Positions 60,773-64,000 of a DNA stretch of 64,000 bases are shown here, one piece after another; the first letter of the stretch is position 1; every line of letters starts with the position of its first letter. Both the position numbers and the translations under genes were made by a program. The stretch comes from Prosapia bicincta (taxonomy: Eukaryota > Arthropoda > Insecta > Hemiptera > Cercopidae). Below the pieces are notes generated by a model. That model was not told where the DNA came from. It saw only the letters and a list, made by a program, of their open reading frames with translations, and searched no databases. The stretch lies in contig JBAIZL010000376.1 in assembly GCA_036971475.1 (NCBI GenBank), positions 529,501 to 593,500 on the forward strand, in the 5' to 3' direction.

Positions 60773-61731
60773 CTTAACTTTTGTTATAATTAAATTTATT
60801 TTTAAATGTTATTTATTTACCTTACCTATTAATGTCACACCTTCAGGTTTATAAAAGAATTAACAATCTTATCAATTTTTAAACATCACTTGCATTTATT
60901 CTCTTCAATTAACTCTACACATTATACAAAATTTATAATAATATTGTGCAGTGACAGGATTGGTATCTTAACTAATATTATAAATATAAAGTGGACTTCT
61001 GAGGCTTTAGATTTCTAATAGAATAACATAGAAAAAAAAACAGTATTAAAATTTTATTCTTGCTCTCTGGGTCGCTATTACGGAACCTTTGCTTTTAAAT
61101 TAGAAATGGTTACTAGAATAATTTTTATAAATTTTGATGAACTTAAAATTTGTTTTAAACTAAAAATAGATGTATGTTGGCTACACTTATGTTCAAATAT
61201 ACTTATTGTTCTGAAGAGTCCCTAGAATCCTGGCTTTGATCACTTCCGCGCTTACACTTGACACAAAAAAAAAATTTTACGTCGCACTTTTTAAAATTTA
61301 CTTATAAAAAAACTCTTTACTTAATTTAATCAATTTCTCCCTTTACAACATTTCCATCTTGGTCCCCACCAATCCGTCTTCCTCTCTCAGAGGCTCTCCT
61401 CAAACTTCCTCATTTGGTTTTTATTAAAAATCTTTCCCACTACCACCAATACGTTCTTTGTAAGTTTCCCACAGTTCTACAAATAGCTAAACCTAACTGT
61501 ACACGGTTATTTTCCCATGGCTATATTGGCCGCTGGATTTCCCGTCTTAACAAGCTTTGGACCTTCTATTGTCAATTTGCCGGACTCAACTTATAGCTTT
61601 CCTGGAAGGGATAATGACATGGTACCTGCTTTATCCGCACTAGAAAACTATTTGTGTCTTTTCTTGCTTAGTTCTACAGATGATTATTTTAGCAACTAGG
61701 TTAATTTAATCTAAAGCCTCGTACTTTATGT

Positions 61732-61736
<5 letters not shown>
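60769..61736. other. Non-coding DNA
   Basis: A pyrimidine-rich plus strand at 61330-61480 yields two 60-codon frames with no motif. Nothing supported. Confidence 0.45.

Positions 61737-61790
<54 letters not shown>
61737..61790. repeat. (TA)n microsatellite
   Basis: TA run adjoining the palindrome. Confidence 0.96.
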
Positions 61791-61793
<3 letters not shown>

Positions 61794-61795
<2 letters not shown>

Positions 61796-61969
61796 TAAAT
61801 TAAAAATATTTCATAAACAAGAATACTTTTAATGAATATATTTATTCAAAGCTTTAAATATTTATTCAATTATTTTCCTGAAGATGCTGATACTATTTTA
61901 TCGGCGAAAAGCTTTGAATAAATATATTCATTAAAAGTATTCTGGTTTATGAAATATTTTTAATTTATT
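61794..61969. repeat. Palindrome around a single hammerhead-like core
   Basis: The 62-bp arms 61794-61855 and 61908-61969 are almost perfect reverse complements. Between them lies CTGAAGAT (61878-61885), stem GCTGAT/ATCGGC (one G-T pair) with loop ACTATTTT, and GAAA (61906-61909), which runs directly into the right arm. Confidence 0.8.
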
Positions 61970-62003
61970 AACTATATTACAAGAAAACATATCACCATAT
62001 TTA

Positions 62004-62004
<1 letters not shown>

Positions 62005-62069
<65 letters not shown>

Positions 62070-62585
62070 AATGACAGTATGAATGGATGTATGCACCTTA
62101 TGCATTACTAAAGCAATCAACCGATCGCCATGAAACTTTGGGAAATTGTTGAGTACACCCTAGGGAAGATTTCCGAAGACATAACAATGTTTTTCCTTAT
62201 TTAATTTTTAAGTGCCAAAATAGCATAAGATAAGTCTTTCTATCTTATCCAAAGACATTTCATTGAACTCATTCCAAACCTTGGTTGCGTGGCAACACTC
62301 AACAATTTAAAATTATTTTCAAACACATTTCAAACAATATACAAAAAAAAATTGTATATCGGAGTGCACTTTAATAAAAACATTCAATCAAGATCTTTAA
62401 TTGTCGCACTTTCCTCCATCGACTACTATAAGTTCAGCTACTATTATGTTAAGTAAATACTTAATCAAGTTTAGCTAATGTTTAAAATCATTTACAAGCA
62501 TAATGAATGCATAATTTACTAGCATTCAAGCGCAATGTGAAAATCATTTACTTTTAAGCGGTAGGAAGTCGGCCGGGTCAGCTAG
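62005..62585 (+). mobile_element. Non-autonomous Helitron
   Basis: The 5' portion has the characteristic TATGCACCTTATGCATTACT and ACCGATCGCCATGAAACTTT words found near the 5' end of many arthropod Helitrons. The 3' end is GTCGGCCGGGTCAGCTAG at 62585, a hairpin-type stretch with terminal CTAG followed by T, as expected for insertion between A and T. No Rep/helicase frame fits in 580 bp. The exact 5' terminus (TC) is hidden by the TA expansion at 62008-62061. Confidence 0.8.
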
Positions 62586-63082
62586 TATAAGTATATTTTT
62601 CAAACTACTCTATTGTTAGCATTTCTGCTATTATCTTGCTCTTTGCTAACCCTTAATAATAAAAACTCGAAATTACCAAACAATAACATTAAAATAACTT
62701 GAAACTAATGATAATACAAACGATTATTAAATTATTACAAAGTTTTAATCAATTAATTAAAACATTTTTTTTTTAATTATTCACAACGATGCAATTATTG
62801 AACATTGCTACACAAAAAATACATGCACTAAGTCATTTTAAGTGAATCGCAGATCATAAAAAAGTAAACATTATTAATAAAACAAATTAAATAATTCTCA
62901 AGTTCGTTTCTATAGAAACGAATGTTTTATGTTACGAGATTAAAATCTAAAAACTAAGATTTTTACTTAATCAAATTTACATTTACAAAATATTTCAAAT
63001 TTCATTAAAGACTTTTTGTGGTCTGGCTGATTATCCATCCATTAACTGTTACTAGTTAATGGATGTGTGTTTTTGTATTGTT
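62586..63082. other. AT-rich non-coding DNA
   Basis: Nothing recognised. A small perfect palindrome TTAACTGTTACTAGTTAA lies at 63043-63060. Confidence 0.55.
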
Positions 63083-63370
63083 TGTGAGTGCGGTAAAGTA
63101 ACAAGCAAACAACCAGCCTAATCGGTTTGAGTGACTGTAGTGTTGTGGATCCAGTGGTTGCACACTTCTTTGCAATCAACTTTGTGTGTATTCAGTATAA
63201 GTGTGGTGCCAGTATATATGTACGTGAGTGCAATAGTGTAGTCAACCAACAAGCCTGAGCCGCCTGAAAGACTATTAAGCAGATCCAGTGGTTGTCCACC
63301 TTCTTGAAACCAAATATGTGTTTGTGTGAGTTGTAAAGTGTAGTGCCAGTGTAAGCTAGCCTCCAAATAA
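63083..63370 (+). repeat. Two-copy 140-bp tandem repeat
   Basis: GTGAGTGCGGTAAAGTAACA at 63083 recurs as GTGAGTGCAATAGTGTAGTC at 63223. GATCCAGTGGTTG and a GTGCCAGT word also occur in both copies. The copies are strongly diverged. The repeat lies upstream of the LINE endonuclease fragment and could belong to its 5' region. Confidence 0.7.
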
Positions 63371-63819
63371 CAACGTGATTGGAAGGATAAGACATTGCCG
63401 TGTTATATTGGCGGGTTTAGCTACAATCTAACGTTTTACTTGAGTAACACCCTGAAATACCTAATGAAGAACGGTATTGTTGTGTACCATAGAAACATAA
63501 ACCTATTGTTGTTACCGCTTATTTTGACTTTTTTCCACAAATATACTTAAAAATACTTACGACTAGTGGCAGCAATGTATTTAAACTTTCCATCAGTAAA
63601 CTTCCTCGAAGATCATGCCACTGAGAAGATAATGGCTGTGCTATTATAATAAATAAAGATGATGTCACGGCGGTGCTATGATGAAGATCATACCAACTAT
63701 GATGTTGCTATAGTGAAGATCATCATCAAACATTGCCACTGGAATTATTGAAGGAGTGAGAAACAAGAAGCCATCAACAGACCAAATATACAACATTACC
63801 CAGAATTAGGCAGCATCAC
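63371..63819. other. Non-coding DNA
   Basis: AAGATCAT words recur at 63609, 63685 and 63714, a loose ~75-bp pattern. No gene seen. Confidence 0.45.
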
Positions 63820-64000
63820 CATCGGGTAATTCGACCCACATTCAACCCCTGTTGGGGGTATAACTTCTGTAATCCTACTATCAAAGCTATTGAAGACCTT
63901 TTAGACTCAGGTCACCACATCCAGGTTCCATCAGGTTTTACATTTTTGTCTTATGCAGGGCAGACCAGCACTAATGATCTGTCAATTGTCAATGCAGACC
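63820..64000 (+). pseudogene. LINE endonuclease fragment, runs off the window
   Basis: From 63839 one frame reads FNPCWGYNFCNPT, KAIEDLLDSGHHIQV and FTFLSYAGQTSTNDLSIVNAD to the last base. This fits the second half of an AP-type endonuclease of Jockey/R1-type LINEs: a HPCWG-like turn, a G-x-x-x-x-x-L-L segment, then the T-F-x-S-x-x-G-x-S-T-x-D-L motif with its catalytic Asp. A frameshift and stop just upstream (near 63835) separate it from ITIG-like sequence. No ORF1 is found before it, so it is probably a degenerate or rearranged copy; the rest lies beyond the edge. Confidence 0.7.

Overview
The window looks like intergenic DNA from an invertebrate animal with a large, AT-rich, repeat-laden genome. 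An insect is most likely. The mixture supports this: I-group and Jockey-group non-LTR retrotransposons, a Penelope-like element with a GIY-YIG endonuclease, a Helitron with the usual arthropod-type ends, a hAT-like terminus, long (TA)n/(CA)n microsatellites, and a short CCTAA run of the insect telomere type. The species cannot be fixed from the sequence. I found no intact host gene, tRNA or rRNA. Nearly every long open frame is a transposon relic or a translation of tandem repeats.

Layout. 1-2640: AT-rich DNA with microsatellites. 2640-15800: a 13-kb mosaic whose outer modules are inverted copies of each other (arms near 2926-6332 and 11640-13556, with minisatellites outside them). Its middle holds an internally deleted I-group retrotransposon (6683-10458, minus strand) and a 19-bp tandem array. 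16190-22040: two inverted copies of a 600-bp repeat bracket a Penelope-like element (two head-to-head 5'-truncated copies, 18345-19400) and a near-perfect 375-bp palindrome. 23200-45170: scattered old insertions, namely copies of a ~400-bp interspersed repeat, more minus-strand I-group fragments (24485, 28654, 35623, 39212), a decayed Jockey reverse transcriptase (33093-33762), and a second LINE tail on the plus strand interrupted by an I-group insertion with a 15-bp target duplication (35560-36662).

45359-55745 is mainly tandem DNA: an 80-bp array, a 79-bp array, a 51-bp array, a degenerate ~20-bp array, a 71-bp array and a 4.3-kb 90-bp array. 55746-64000 holds a possible Maverick-type polymerase fragment, microsatellites, a purine-only strand, a hairpin palindrome, a Helitron (to 62585) and, at the right edge, the endonuclease domain of another LINE.

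The most striking result is that the 71-bp and 90-bp satellites (50889-55745) are both made from slices of the RNase H domain of the same I-group retrotransposon found elsewhere in the window. The shared DNA words and the peptides KSALQ, NPLVGDILCS and TYGLP are still recognisable in them. The second is a repeated design, CTGAWGAT - 6-bp stem - GAAA, that occurs mostly in inverted pairs at several loci and resembles a hammerhead-ribozyme core of the type known from Penelope-like elements.
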